This document shows positions 10,222 through 17,984 of a stretch of 64,000 nt of DNA, piece after piece; position 1 is the first letter of the stretch; each line of letters begins with the position of its first letter. The notes under the pieces were generated by a model. It was not told the origin of the DNA, did no database searches, and saw only the letters and a list, made by a program, of their open reading frames with translations. A program made the position numbers and the translations under genes. Origin of the DNA: an uncultured beta proteobacterium (GTDB taxonomy: Bacteria; Pseudomonadota; Gammaproteobacteria; Burkholderiales; Burkholderiaceae_C). The DNA is taken from NCBI GenBank assembly GCA_903869595.1, contig CAIPZV010000006.1, forward strand, positions 62,001 through 126,000, given 5' to 3'.

Positions 10222-10416
10222 AAACACCTTTTCGCATGGATATTCAAACCGAATGGCAGTTTAATGGCCTTTAAAACCTGCGCCGCAGCCAGCAGTGGCA
10301 CGGGGTAGACCGAAAAACAGGAAATAGCCCAAGGCCGGGCCGTTAATATTCGCCTATGAATGACGAGCTACGCCCCAACCATTTGCTGCTTGCGGCGATG
10401 GGCAATTAAGCGGCCT

Positions 10417-12192
10417 ATGCAAGGCCCACAGGCGCTGGCAGCCCTATTTCAGCAGGGACTATCCCTGCACCAGCAGAGCCAGTTCGAACAGGCGCGGGTT
10501 GCCTACGAGCACATGCTGACCCTGCATCCGGGGCATGCGGATGCTATGCACATGCTGGGGGTCATGGCCATGCAGTCCACAAACTACGCTTTGGCAGTCG
10601 AGCGCATCAGCGTTTCAGTTCAAGCGAATCCGGCCAACGCCACGGCGCAGCTCAATTTGGGCCTGGCCTATAAGGAGTTGCAGCGTTTTGACGAGGCACT
10701 TTCCTGTTACCAGCAAGCGATACACCTGCGGCCTGGTTACGCAGAGGCTTTTAACAATAGAGGGGTGGCACTGCATGCTTGCCAGCGCCTTGACGAGGCT
10801 TTAGTCAGCCTGAGTCAGGCTATTACATTAAAAGCTGATTACGCGCAGGCTTTCTTTAATCGTGCACTTGTGTTGCAAGCCACGGGACGCTTGGATGCGG
10901 CATTGGCTGATTTTGAAAAAGCTATTGAAATTCAGCCGGACTATGCCCAGGCTTGGAATAACCGGGGCGTGGTTTTACAGGAGCAATTGCGTTGGGACGA
11001 GGCGGCCACCAGCTATGTGCGAGCAATAGCAGCCCAGCCCGATCTCGGCCAAGCCCATTACAACCTGGGCAATGCACTTCGGGCTTTGGGGCGTTTTGAA
11101 GAGGCCATAGCAAGCTATGACGCAGCCATTGGGCTAGAGGCCGACGCAGCCCACGCCTTTAACAACCGTGGCTTAGCCTTGCAAGAGCTGCAACGCAGTG
11201 CGCAGGCCATAGCAAGTTACGACGCCGCCATTGCGATCCAAGCCAATTATGCGGATGCGTACTGGAACAAGGCGATTGAATTGCTGCTGTGCGGCGATTT
11301 TGCGCAGGGTTGGAAGCTCTACGAGTGGCGCTGGAAGCGGGACGCGTTTACTTCGCGCAAACGCGACTTTGCGCAGCCGCTGTGGCTGGGGGATGCGCCG
11401 CTGGTCGGTAAAACCGTGCTCTTGCACGCCGAACAGGGCTTGGGTGACAGCATCCAGTTTTGCCGCTACGCCCGCGACGTTCAAGCCCTGGGCGCCCATG
11501 TGCTCCTGGAAGTCCCTCGCCCTTTGATGTCCCTGTTTGCAAGCTTGGAGGGCGTCAGCCAAATAATTGAAAAAGGTGCGCCCTTACCGCAGTTTGACTA
11601 CCACTGCCCCTTGCTGAGCCTGCCACTGGCGTTTCAAACACGGCTGGAGCAGCTACCCGGCCATACTCCTTACCTGGCCAGCACCGTGCCCCAGCGGAAC
11701 CGCTGGCAGCGCCGCTTAGGGCCGCGCACCAAGCCGCGCGTGGGCTTGGTGTGGAGTGGCAATGCGCTGGATAAAAACGACTTGCAACGCAGTATGCGCT
11801 TGCAAGATTTATTGCCGTATTTGTCTTCTGACTTCGAATTCATTTGCCTGCAAAAAGAGATGCGACCCGTCGACCAGCATCTGATACAAACCAGCCAAAT
11901 TCGCTTTTTCGGCGCGCAAATAGAGGATTTCTCCGATACCGCCGCTTTGTGCGATTTGGTGGATTTGGTGATCTCGGTCGATACCAGCGTGGCGCATCTG
12001 GCCGGAGCGCTGGGCAAACCGACCTGGATTTTGTTGCCTTACACCCCCGATTGGCGCTGGATGCTTCATCGGGACGATAGTCCCTGGTATCCCAGTGTCA
12101 GGCTGTACCGGCAAACGCAGGAACGCGCATGGCCGTCGGTCTTGGAGCGCATGCGCTCAGATTTGAGCGGGCTTGCGCGTAGCGGGAATTGA
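10417..12192 (+). CDS. TPR-repeat protein with GT9/GT41-like glycosyltransferase domain
   Basis: About 591 residues. Residues 1-290 form about eight tetratricopeptide repeats with the usual spacing (for example NLGLAYKEL, NNRGVALH, NLGNALRALG). From about residue 310 there is a domain with LHAEQGLGDSIQF, GLVWSGN and VISVDTSVAHLAGALGKP, a pattern seen in TPR-glycosyltransferase proteins related to heptosyltransferases (GT9) and O-GlcNAc-transferase-like enzymes. It may glycosylate a surface or pilus protein; its target is unknown. An in-frame ATG at 10360 would add 19 residues that lack TPR character. It lies divergent to the rhamnose/pilus operon, which could supply its sugar donor or protein target. 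Confidence 0.8.
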   Translation: MQGPQALAALFQQGLSLHQQSQFEQARVAYEHMLTLHPGHADAMHMLGVMAMQSTNYALAVERISVSVQANPANATAQLNLGLAYKELQRFDEALSCYQQAIHLRPGYAEAFNNRGVALHACQRLDEALVSLSQAITLKADYAQAFFNRALVLQATGRLDAALADFEKAIEIQPDYAQAWNNRGVVLQEQLRWDEAATSYVRAIAAQPDLGQAHYNLGNALRALGRFEEAIASYDAAIGLEADAAHAFNNRGLALQELQRSAQAIASYDAAIAIQANYADAYWNKAIELLLCGDFAQGWKLYEWRWKRDAFTSRKRDFAQPLWLGDAPLVGKTVLLHAEQGLGDSIQFCRYARDVQALGAHVLLEVPRPLMSLFASLEGVSQIIEKGAPLPQFDYHCPLLSLPLAFQTRLEQLPGHTPYLASTVPQRNRWQRRLGPRTKPRVGLVWSGNALDKNDLQRSMRLQDLLPYLSSDFEFICLQKEMRPVDQHLIQTSQIRFFGAQIEDFSDTAALCDLVDLVISVDTSVAHLAGALGKPTWILLPYTPDWRWMLHRDDSPWYPSVRLYRQTQERAWPSVLERMRSDLSGLARSGN

Positions 12193-12368
12193 TGCCTACG
12201 AGGACTTGAATCTCCACAGGGATGAATGGGCCTGAAGCGAAATGGCTGCAAGTAGCAAGGCAAGTAAGCAGAACAAAAAAAGCTTTTTTCTCACGCTACA
12301 ACTTTAAACCGCAAGGTAGTGGATGTCGCCATGACTGCGCGCACTATTTCATCGGATTTTGGTGCAAA

Positions 12369-12393
12369 TAAAAAAGCCCCCTTCGGAGGCTTT
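12369..12393 (-). terminator. Rho-independent terminator of the carbonic-anhydrase-like gene
   Basis: On the minus strand a GCCTCC-GAA-GGGGGC type hairpin is flanked by AAA and a run of six T. It sits about 23 bases beyond the stop codon at 12416. The GC stem followed by T-tract is a standard intrinsic terminator and supports real transcription of the minus-strand gene. On the plus strand the U-tract is weak. Confidence 0.75.
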
Positions 12394-12415
12394 CGCTGCG
12401 CAAGCAAAGCTCGAC

Positions 12416-12868
12416 TTAGTAAAAAGTTTCCAAAGTGCCATCCAACGCCATCAGGCCCAATTGGGCGCCCAGTGCGGACAACTTTTCTTTCAATCGATAG
12501 CGAAACTCCAGCAAGGCTTCTTTGTGGGTTTCTGTTTCAGCAGCTGCGTTGGCAACTTTGGCTTCACCATAAACAATCTTCGCAGCGCCGCAGTCACGGT
12601 GGTTGACCACAATTACTTTTTTTATATCGACAAGTGGGCGCTGGAGACCATGATCAAAGCTTTTGGCGAAGCGGATAATGTGTCGCAATTGCGCTTTGTG
12701 AAGAATAGGGGAATTTACTTTTATGCGCCGGACAAAGAACCACGCATGGACGCTGGCCACATCGAATATTTTCTTCACAGCCATGGCTTCGTCAATCGGT
12801 TTCCTACCAAGCACTGATTGAACAGCCTGACCCAAATCCGGAGTTGACAAGGGCGGCGTCGCGCGCAT
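12416..12868 (-). CDS. Degenerate beta-carbonic-anhydrase-like protein
   Basis: 150 residues. The centre carries VIVVNHRDCGAAK (H90, C93), matching the HxxC zinc ligands of beta-carbonic anhydrases, and the C-terminus LGLMALDGT matches the end of a family of short CA-like proteins. At the N-terminus, where the first zinc cysteine and the Asp-Arg pair (CxDxR) are expected, the sequence reads STPDLGQ, so the cysteine and the arginine are missing. It may be an inactive homologue or a decaying gene. Its start at 12868 collides with the opposite-strand ATG at 12867. A good intrinsic terminator follows. Confidence 0.55.
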   Translation of the reverse strand: MRATPPLSTPDLGQAVQSVLGRKPIDEAMAVKKIFDVASVHAWFFVRRIKVNSPILHKAQLRHIIRFAKSFDHGLQRPLVDIKKVIVVNHRDCGAAKIVYGEAKVANAAAETETHKEALLEFRYRLKEKLSALGAQLGLMALDGTLETFY

Positions 12869-13637
12869 GCGTGTACCCTACTGGCCCATGCCACCGGTTT
12901 CAGCCCCACCCCATGCCGTTGCCCGCGTGCGCGCAGCGCGCCTAGCTCGCAGTTCCAAGCCCTTTCTCGCGCGCGGTGGCATCAAAGGTGCGCGTTGCGA
13001 CGGCTGTCGCCTGGTGCCCGGCCACTGTATGTGTCATTTGCGCCCAAACCTGCAAACAGTGTCCGGCATATGTTTGTTGATGGCCGATATCGAAGCGCTC
13101 AAGCCCAGTAATACCGGGTGGCTGGCCGCCGATGTCGTTGTAGATACCTACGCCTTTGGCTGGGCGCGCACCGAAACCGACCCCACTTTGCTCGCCTTGC
13201 TGGCCGACCCACAATGGCAGCCTTATGTGGTGTTCCCCGGAGAATACGTGGCGCCGCAGCGCGTGGTGCACGCCGTGCACGAGGCGTCCGGGCCCAGTGC
13301 TAAGCGTCCCTTATTTATTTTGTTAGACGGCACATGGGCAGAGGCGCGCAAGATGTTTCGCAAAAGCCCTTATCTGGACCGATTTCCCGTGCTCAGCTTG
13401 TCGCCCGCGCAGCTCTCGCGTTACCAACTGCGTCGATCGCATCGCGACGACCATTTTTGCACCAGCGAAGTCGCCGCGCTTTGTCTGGAATTGGCGGGTG
13501 AGGTTCGGGTCGCAGAAACATTGGACGCCTATTTGGAGGTCTACACCCACCATTACTTGCGCGCCAAGCAGCAGTTACCGGTAGAGCGCGAAGGCCCGGC
13601 CTCTATGCGCTGGCGCGGTCTTGGCCTTGCCGCCTAG
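12867..13637 (+). CDS. DTW-domain protein (tRNA-uridine aminocarboxypropyltransferase-like)
   Basis: 256 residues if read from 12867; an ATG at 12888 is at least as likely because the first one collides with the divergent gene. The zinc cysteines RCDGC and HCMC lie near residue 44-55, and the name-giving LDGTWAEARKM lies near residue 152. E. coli TapT (YfiP) of this family transfers the 3-amino-3-carboxypropyl group from SAM to uridine 47 of tRNA (acp3U). The C-terminus overlaps the tail of the convergent TetR gene by 4 bases. No ribosome site is evident for either start. Confidence 0.85.
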   Translation: MRVPYWPMPPVSAPPHAVARVRAARLARSSKPFLARGGIKGARCDGCRLVPGHCMCHLRPNLQTVSGICLLMADIEALKPSNTGWLAADVVVDTYAFGWARTETDPTLLALLADPQWQPYVVFPGEYVAPQRVVHAVHEASGPSAKRPLFILLDGTWAEARKMFRKSPYLDRFPVLSLSPAQLSRYQLRRSHRDDHFCTSEVAALCLELAGEVRVAETLDAYLEVYTHHYLRAKQQLPVEREGPASMRWRGLGLAA

Positions 13638-14287
13638 CGGATACCGGCTCGACCGACTTGCTCGGGTGAGGATTGCGGCACCACCAGATCGGCAAATTTT
13701 TCACCGACGGTTCGCAGGTAATTCGCGCGATCGGCCTCAGATTCAAATTGCCCACCCAATGGGCCGTCCAGTAACAGGCATGCCAGCCCATGCACATGCG
13801 CCCACAGAATGGTAGCCATGGTGGCGTGCGCCTTTTTGCCATGCACGATGCCGCTCAGCCTATCCAATTCATCTCGGGCGCGGGCGCCGGACGCTTGCAC
13901 CGCAGAAAACCGTGCCGGGTCGCACACTTCGGGCCGGAACATGATGCGAAATACACCGGGTTGGTCCAAGGCGAAGTTCACATAGGCGGCGGCCGAAGCC
14001 ACCAACACCGCCCGTACACCCTGGGTGGTGCTTAAGTCGTTGGCCTCTTTTAAACAGGCAGCGAGCGCCTCGAATCCGTCAGCCACCAGTGAGGCGAGGA
14101 TGGCCTCTCGATTTTCAAAATAGTGATAAGGCGCCTGGTGGGTACAGGCAGCACGCCGCGCCACTTCCCGCATGCTGAGCGCCGCCGGGCCGCCTTCGTC
14201 CAGTAGCTGTCGGCTGGTTAGCAGCAGTTCGCGCCGCAAGTCCCGAGAGGGGTCCGCCTTGGGTCTTCCTAGGATTTTGGTGCGCAT
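13634..14287 (-). CDS. TetR/AcrR-family transcriptional regulator
   Basis: 217 residues. The N-terminal helix-turn-helix spans about residues 20-65 (LSMREVARRAACTHQAPYHYF). The C-terminal region with AAAYVNFALDQPGVFRIMF resembles the TetR_C_33/WHG ligand-binding type. It is divergent from a DUF4188 gene, and the space between them contains a 14-base inverted repeat that includes both promoters, so it very likely represses itself and the DUF4188 gene until an unknown ligand binds. Confidence 0.88.
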   Translation of the reverse strand: MRTKILGRPKADPSRDLRRELLLTSRQLLDEGGPAALSMREVARRAACTHQAPYHYFENREAILASLVADGFEALAACLKEANDLSTTQGVRAVLVASAAAYVNFALDQPGVFRIMFRPEVCDPARFSAVQASGARARDELDRLSGIVHGKKAHATMATILWAHVHGLACLLLDGPLGGQFESEADRANYLRTVGEKFADLVVPQSSPEQVGRAGIR

Positions 14288-14308
14288 TAGCCCATTCTAA
14301 TTACCCGG

Positions 14309-14354
14309 CTTGACGGCGTCTAAATATTAGTTAGAATAAATAGACGCTGTCAAG
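14309..14354. promoter_or_regulatory. Divergent promoters inside a large inverted repeat (probable TetR operator)
   Basis: CTTGACGGCGTCTA (14309-14322) and TAGACGCTGTCAAG (14341-14354) match as inverted arms at 13 of 14 positions, 18 bases apart. Each arm contains a -35 box. Rightward: TTGACG (14310-14315), 16 bases, TAGAAT (14332-14337). Leftward: TTGACA (14353-14348), 18 bases, TAATAT (14329-14324). A regulator bound to the arms would cover both -35 boxes at once. Confidence 0.75.
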
Positions 14355-14413
14355 CAGACTTCCCTTGCAAGTTGTAGCCATTTCATTTTTATATGTTTTT
14401 AAATGGGGTTTCC

Positions 14414-14878
14414 ATGATTTACAGAGACCGAATGACCGCCAAGATGGAGGGCGACTTTGTGGTGTTTCTTATCGGTATGCGGCTCAATAAACCTTGGCTG
14501 CTGCACAAGCTATTGCCGGTCTTTGGCGCGATGCCAAAAATGCTTAAAGAGTTGTACACCCAGCCCGAGCTGGGCTTAATGCATCATGAAATGTGGTTTT
14601 CGCGGACCATTATCTTGGTTCAATATTGGCGCTCCATGGAGCAATTGATGGATTACGCCAAAAACAAAGACGCTGCGCATTTACCGGCCTGGCAAGCCTT
14701 TAACAAAGCGATTGGCACGGACGGCACCGTGGGCATTTGGCACGAAACTTATAAGGCGGGCCCGGGCACTTACGAGAATGTATATGCCAATATGCCGGCT
14801 TTTGGATTAGGCAGGGCGGGGGCATTGGTACAAGCCAAGGGCCATCTCAAATCGGCAGCGGAAAGGCTCAATAGCTAG
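14414..14878 (+). CDS. DUF4188 domain protein (monooxygenase-like)
   Basis: About 154 residues from the ATG at 14414, which has GGGG about 6 bases upstream; an ATG at 14393 lacks a ribosome site. The sequence MTAKMEGDFVVFLIGMRLN, then QYWRSMEQLMDYAKNKDAAH and GIWHETY, fits the DUF4188 family, small ferredoxin-fold proteins distantly related to haem-dependent aldoxime dehydratases and antibiotic monooxygenases. The function is not established. It is controlled from the divergent TetR operator. Confidence 0.8.
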   Translation: MIYRDRMTAKMEGDFVVFLIGMRLNKPWLLHKLLPVFGAMPKMLKELYTQPELGLMHHEMWFSRTIILVQYWRSMEQLMDYAKNKDAAHLPAWQAFNKAIGTDGTVGIWHETYKAGPGTYENVYANMPAFGLGRAGALVQAKGHLKSAAERLNS

Positions 14879-15048
14879 GTCTTTAAGCTAAGGCAAAAAG
14901 CGCAAATCATTCGCCATGTGGATTTGCCCTTGACTTAAGATACCCAAAGCCCCGCGGGCTTGCAGTACAGGTTTGCCATTGCTTACCTAATTGGCCTCGC
15001 GTAATTTTGGTCAAAGTCTATGTGGCTTTTTACTAAGCAAGAAACCCT

Positions 15049-15594
15049 ATGCGAATACCCGAGTGGACAGCCGAACAAAAACCCCAGCCTACCGACCTGG
15101 TCGAAGCGATTCTTGCGCGTCGCGGCGGCGCATTGATCAACCTGGACAAGGCCTTGCTGTGGAGCGAACCTGTTGCCAGGGGATGGAATGTCTATCTCAA
15201 GGCGGTGCGTACCGGCTTGCCCACCAGCCGCAAACTGCGCGAGCTGGGTATTTGCACGGTGGCGCTGCTGACAGGGGCGGATTATGAATACCACCACCAT
15301 GCCCCCGACTTTTTAGCAGCGGGCGGCAGCCAAGCAGAACTTGATGCTTTGCGCGTGTTTGTGGACGCTGATCCACGCGCTGTTCCTAGCGGTGCTAACT
15401 TGGGCGAGGTCGAAAAAATCATCATCCAGTATGCTACCCAGATGACCTTGGACGTAAAAGTCAGCGATGCACTGTTCACAGCCATGCGTGCGCATTTCGA
15501 TTCGACGCAAATCGTCGAGCTGACCACCGCTATTGCCACCTACAACATGGTCGCACGCATTTTGGTTGCGCTGCAGATAAGCCCCGAAGCCTAG
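15049..15594 (+). CDS. Carboxymuconolactone decarboxylase family protein
   Basis: 181 residues, with the AhpD/CMD-like helical arrangement: LRELGICTVALLTGADYEYHHH in the centre and ELTTAIATYNMVARILVAL at the end. The CxxC redox pair of true AhpD is absent, so it resembles the 4-carboxymuconolactone decarboxylase-like branch, often of unknown substrate. It stands alone between the DUF4188 gene and a convergent TctC-type gene. The ATG at 15049 lies shortly after an AAGAAACC stretch. Confidence 0.8.
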   Translation: MRIPEWTAEQKPQPTDLVEAILARRGGALINLDKALLWSEPVARGWNVYLKAVRTGLPTSRKLRELGICTVALLTGADYEYHHHAPDFLAAGGSQAELDALRVFVDADPRAVPSGANLGEVEKIIIQYATQMTLDVKVSDALFTAMRAHFDSTQIVELTTAIATYNMVARILVALQISPEA

Positions 15595-15606
15595 CCCAGC
15601 AACTGC

Positions 15607-15623
15607 GGCCCGCGTGGCGGGCC
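15607..15623. terminator. GC hairpin between convergent genes
   Basis: GGCCCGC-GTG-GCGGGCC, a perfect 7-base-pair stem with a 3-base loop, lies between the stop codons of the converging genes at 15594 and 15631. There is no long T-tract on either side, so it may act as a weak bidirectional terminator or mRNA 3'-end stabiliser. Confidence 0.5.
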
Positions 15624-15630
15624 ATCGCAA

Positions 15631-16614
15631 TTAATCGGCCTGAATATTGTTGTCTTTCACGACCTTCGCCCAAATGTTCATCTGACGATCGATAAACACG
15701 CGCGCCGCTTCCGGCGTGCCACCTACGACGTCGATACCCTGCGCGTCCATCCTTTTCGCAATGTCGGGGTTTCGCATGACTTTGTTAATCTCTTCGTTCA
15801 TTCGCTTGATGATCTCGGGCGGTGTCTTCGCTGGCGCCAGCACGGCCCACCAGGCGGGCGCGTCAAATCCGGCAAAGCCACTTTCGGCAAGCGTAGGTAC
15901 ATCGGGTAAGTCGGGCGAACGCTTGGAAGTGGTCACCACCAGCGGACGCATGCGTTTGCTGTCCACATGCGGTTTCACCAAAAAGACCGATCCAATGGCC
16001 AGTGGCACATGCCCGGCCACGGCATCGTTCATCAAGGGGCCGCCGCCCTTGTAGGGGATGTGTTGGAACTCCATGCCAGCGCTTTTGCCCAGCAGCTCCA
16101 TCGCAAGATGACCCAAGCTGCCAGAACCGATGGTGCCGTAGCTCGCGCCTTTTTTGGCCTTTGCGGCAGCGACCACATCGGCGAAGGTCTTAAATTCGGA
16201 TGCGCTGTTGGTTGCCAGCACCATGGGCGCTGTGCCAATCAGCACCACCGGCGCCAAGTCCTTGCGCGAGTCGTATGTCAAATTGGGCATCAGGCTGGGG
16301 TTGACCCCGTGCGTGTCAAACACCACGGCAAAGGTGTATCCATCCGGTGGAGCCGCCGCAACCGCAGCGGTGCCAATGGCACCCGAGGCACCACCCTTGT
16401 TTTCAACAATGACGCTTTGGCCAAGCTGCTGGGACAGCGGCTGTTCCAACAGGCGCGCTACTTGGTCGACCGAACCGCCCGGCGGGAACACGGCCACCAA
16501 CTTGATTACTTGCTTGCTTGGCCACGCTTGCGCTTGCGCAGACTGGCCAGTTACCAGCAGAAGGGTCGCCGCGATGGTAAGCAGCGGGGCGAGGGTACGA
16601 ATATTTGACTTCAT
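15631..16614 (-). CDS. Bug/TctC-family periplasmic binding protein
   Basis: 327 residues. A signal peptide (LLTIAATLLLVTGQSAQAQA) is followed by the Bug signature WPSKQVIKLVAVFPPGGSVD and the middle motif PYKGGGPLMNDAVAGH. Such proteins bind carboxylates and similar small molecules in the periplasm, either for TctAB transporters or as sensors; Burkholderiales carry many orphans. No tctA or tctB is adjacent, so this is an orphan. A palindrome (16653-16666) lies about 40 bases upstream of its start. Confidence 0.88.
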   Translation of the reverse strand: MKSNIRTLAPLLTIAATLLLVTGQSAQAQAWPSKQVIKLVAVFPPGGSVDQVARLLEQPLSQQLGQSVIVENKGGASGAIGTAAVAAAPPDGYTFAVVFDTHGVNPSLMPNLTYDSRKDLAPVVLIGTAPMVLATNSASEFKTFADVVAAAKAKKGASYGTIGSGSLGHLAMELLGKSAGMEFQHIPYKGGGPLMNDAVAGHVPLAIGSVFLVKPHVDSKRMRPLVVTTSKRSPDLPDVPTLAESGFAGFDAPAWWAVLAPAKTPPEIIKRMNEEINKVMRNPDIAKRMDAQGIDVVGGTPEAARVFIDRQMNIWAKVVKDNNIQAD

Positions 16615-16652
16615 GGTGCTTTCCTAAAGAATCGGGCGATAGTAACCCGAAC

Positions 16653-16666
16653 ATAAGGTCCCTTAT
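16653..16666. promoter_or_regulatory. Palindrome upstream of the orphan Bug gene
   Basis: ATAAGG-TC-CCTTAT is a perfect inverted repeat with 6-base arms, 39 bases upstream of the ATG at 16614. CGGG/CCCG elements flank it (16633-16649 region). This is a candidate operator; the regulator is unknown. Confidence 0.4.
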
Positions 16667-16754
16667 CGGGCCTTGGTCTTGGGGATTAGGGCCAGTGCTG
16701 GAGTTGCTTAAAACCCGCGCTTGCGCGCTGCGATCAAACCATTTTCTCGCCCAC

Positions 16755-16778
16755 AAAAAAGGCCGCTTCGCAGCGGCC
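16755..16778 (-). terminator. Rho-independent terminator of the BMP transporter operon
   Basis: On the minus strand GGCCGC-TGCGAA-GCGGCC is followed by six T (16760-16755). It lies about 23 bases after the stop of the binding-protein gene at 16802 and would end the transcript that begins upstream of 21498. Confidence 0.85.
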
Positions 16779-16801
16779 TTTCTCACAGGGCTACAACGCT
16801 A

Positions 16802-17938
16802 TCACTTACCTGGAACTTTGCCTTCCACGCCTTTGACGTAGAACATCACGCCGCTCAGGAATTTGTCATCAGCGACTTCGCCTTCTTTGAGCAGGGTCTT
16901 GCCGGTGTTGTCTACCAAGGGACCTTTCCAGATGCTGAAGGTGCCAGCTTTCAAGCCCGCTTTCACTTCATCGACTTTGGCCTTGGTTTCTGCGGGCACG
17001 TCTTCGGCGATAGAGACAATGTCAATCGCGCCTTCTTTCACGCCCCACCATACGCCGCCGGTGGTCCAGGTGCCTTCCAAGGCGTCTTTGGTGGCTTTGA
17101 TGTAATAGGGAGTCCAGTTGATGACGCTTGATGCCAAGTGGGCTTTGGGGCCGTAGGCGGTCATGTCCGAATCCCAACCAAAAGCGCGCTTGCCTTTGTC
17201 TTGTGCGGTTTTGAGCACCGCAGGTGAATCGGTGTTTTGGAACAGCACATCCGCGCCGCCATTGATCAGGCTGGTAGCCGCTTCGGTTTCTTTTGGCGGG
17301 TTGAACCACTCATTGACCCAGACCACTTTGGTCTTGATCTTGGGGTTGCTGGTTTGCGCGCCCAGCGTGAAGCTGTTGATGTTGCGGATCACTTCAGGGA
17401 TTGGCACCGAAGCGACCACACCTAGCGTGCCGGTCTTGCTCATCTTGCCCGCGATCACGCCAGCCATGTACGCACCTTCGTAAGTGCGGCTGTCGTAGGT
17501 GCGCATGTTGTCGGCGGTTTTGTAGCCGGTGGCATGTTCAAACTTGACGTCTTTGAATTCGGGGGCCAGCTTGAGCATGGTTTCCATGTAGCCAAACGTG
17601 GTGCCGAAAATCACTTTATTGCCCTGGCTGGCCATGTCGCGGATCACGCGCTCAGCGTCAGCCGATTCGGGCACGTTTTCTACAAAGGAAGTGACGATCT
17701 TGTCACCGTACTCTTTTTCCAAGGCTTTACGGGCGTTGTCATGTGCAAAGGTCCAGCCGCCATCGCCCACGGGGCCGACATAGGCAAAGGCGATTTTCAG
17801 CGGTTCGGCCTTGGCTGCCGCTGGCGCTGCTGCCGGTGCTGCTGCGTCAGGCTTTTTGCCGCAGCCAATCAGCACGGCTGCCGCCACGGCGCTTATCGCG
17901 GCGATTTTCAGCAGCGAACGTTTTTGCACATCTGTCAT
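16802..17938 (-). CDS. BMP-family purine nucleoside-binding lipoprotein
   Basis: 378 residues. The N-terminus has basic residues, a hydrophobic stretch and the lipobox VLIGC, giving a lipid-anchored periplasmic protein. The mature part begins with KIAFAYVGPVGDGGWTF, the hallmark of BMP/PnrA/Med binding proteins, which carry purine nucleosides in several bacteria. It is the last gene of an operon with two permeases and a double ATPase. Together with xdhAB next door this points to purine or purine-base uptake. A strong terminator follows. Confidence 0.92.
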   Translation of the reverse strand: MTDVQKRSLLKIAAISAVAAAVLIGCGKKPDAAAPAAAPAAAKAEPLKIAFAYVGPVGDGGWTFAHDNARKALEKEYGDKIVTSFVENVPESADAERVIRDMASQGNKVIFGTTFGYMETMLKLAPEFKDVKFEHATGYKTADNMRTYDSRTYEGAYMAGVIAGKMSKTGTLGVVASVPIPEVIRNINSFTLGAQTSNPKIKTKVVWVNEWFNPPKETEAATSLINGGADVLFQNTDSPAVLKTAQDKGKRAFGWDSDMTAYGPKAHLASSVINWTPYYIKATKDALEGTWTTGGVWWGVKEGAIDIVSIAEDVPAETKAKVDEVKAGLKAGTFSIWKGPLVDNTGKTLLKEGEVADDKFLSGVMFYVKGVEGKVPGK

Positions 17939-17984
17939 GTCATTTCCTTTTTAGAAAGTAAGGTCAGGGGAGGAGAAAAAATCT

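Noticed and set aside
12190..12225. T-arm-like sequence on the minus strand (ATTCAAGTC between GAG and CTC)
   Set aside because: Only three base pairs form, and no acceptor, anticodon or D arm fits around it; it lies at the 3' end of the TPR gene. Not a tRNA.
12359..12817. Plus-strand open frame across the carbonic-anhydrase-like gene
   Set aside because: No family features, whereas the minus strand has NHRDCGA, a conserved C-terminus and a correctly oriented terminator.
14902..14961. Two small hairpins (GCAAATC/GATTTGC and AAGCCC/GGGCTT) after the DUF4188 gene
   Set aside because: Stems are short, the first has a long spacer, and neither has a T-tract; not convincing as terminators.
15967..16627. 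Plus-strand frames opposite the Bug-type gene
   Set aside because: They are shadows of a gene with clear signal peptide and Bug motifs on the minus strand.
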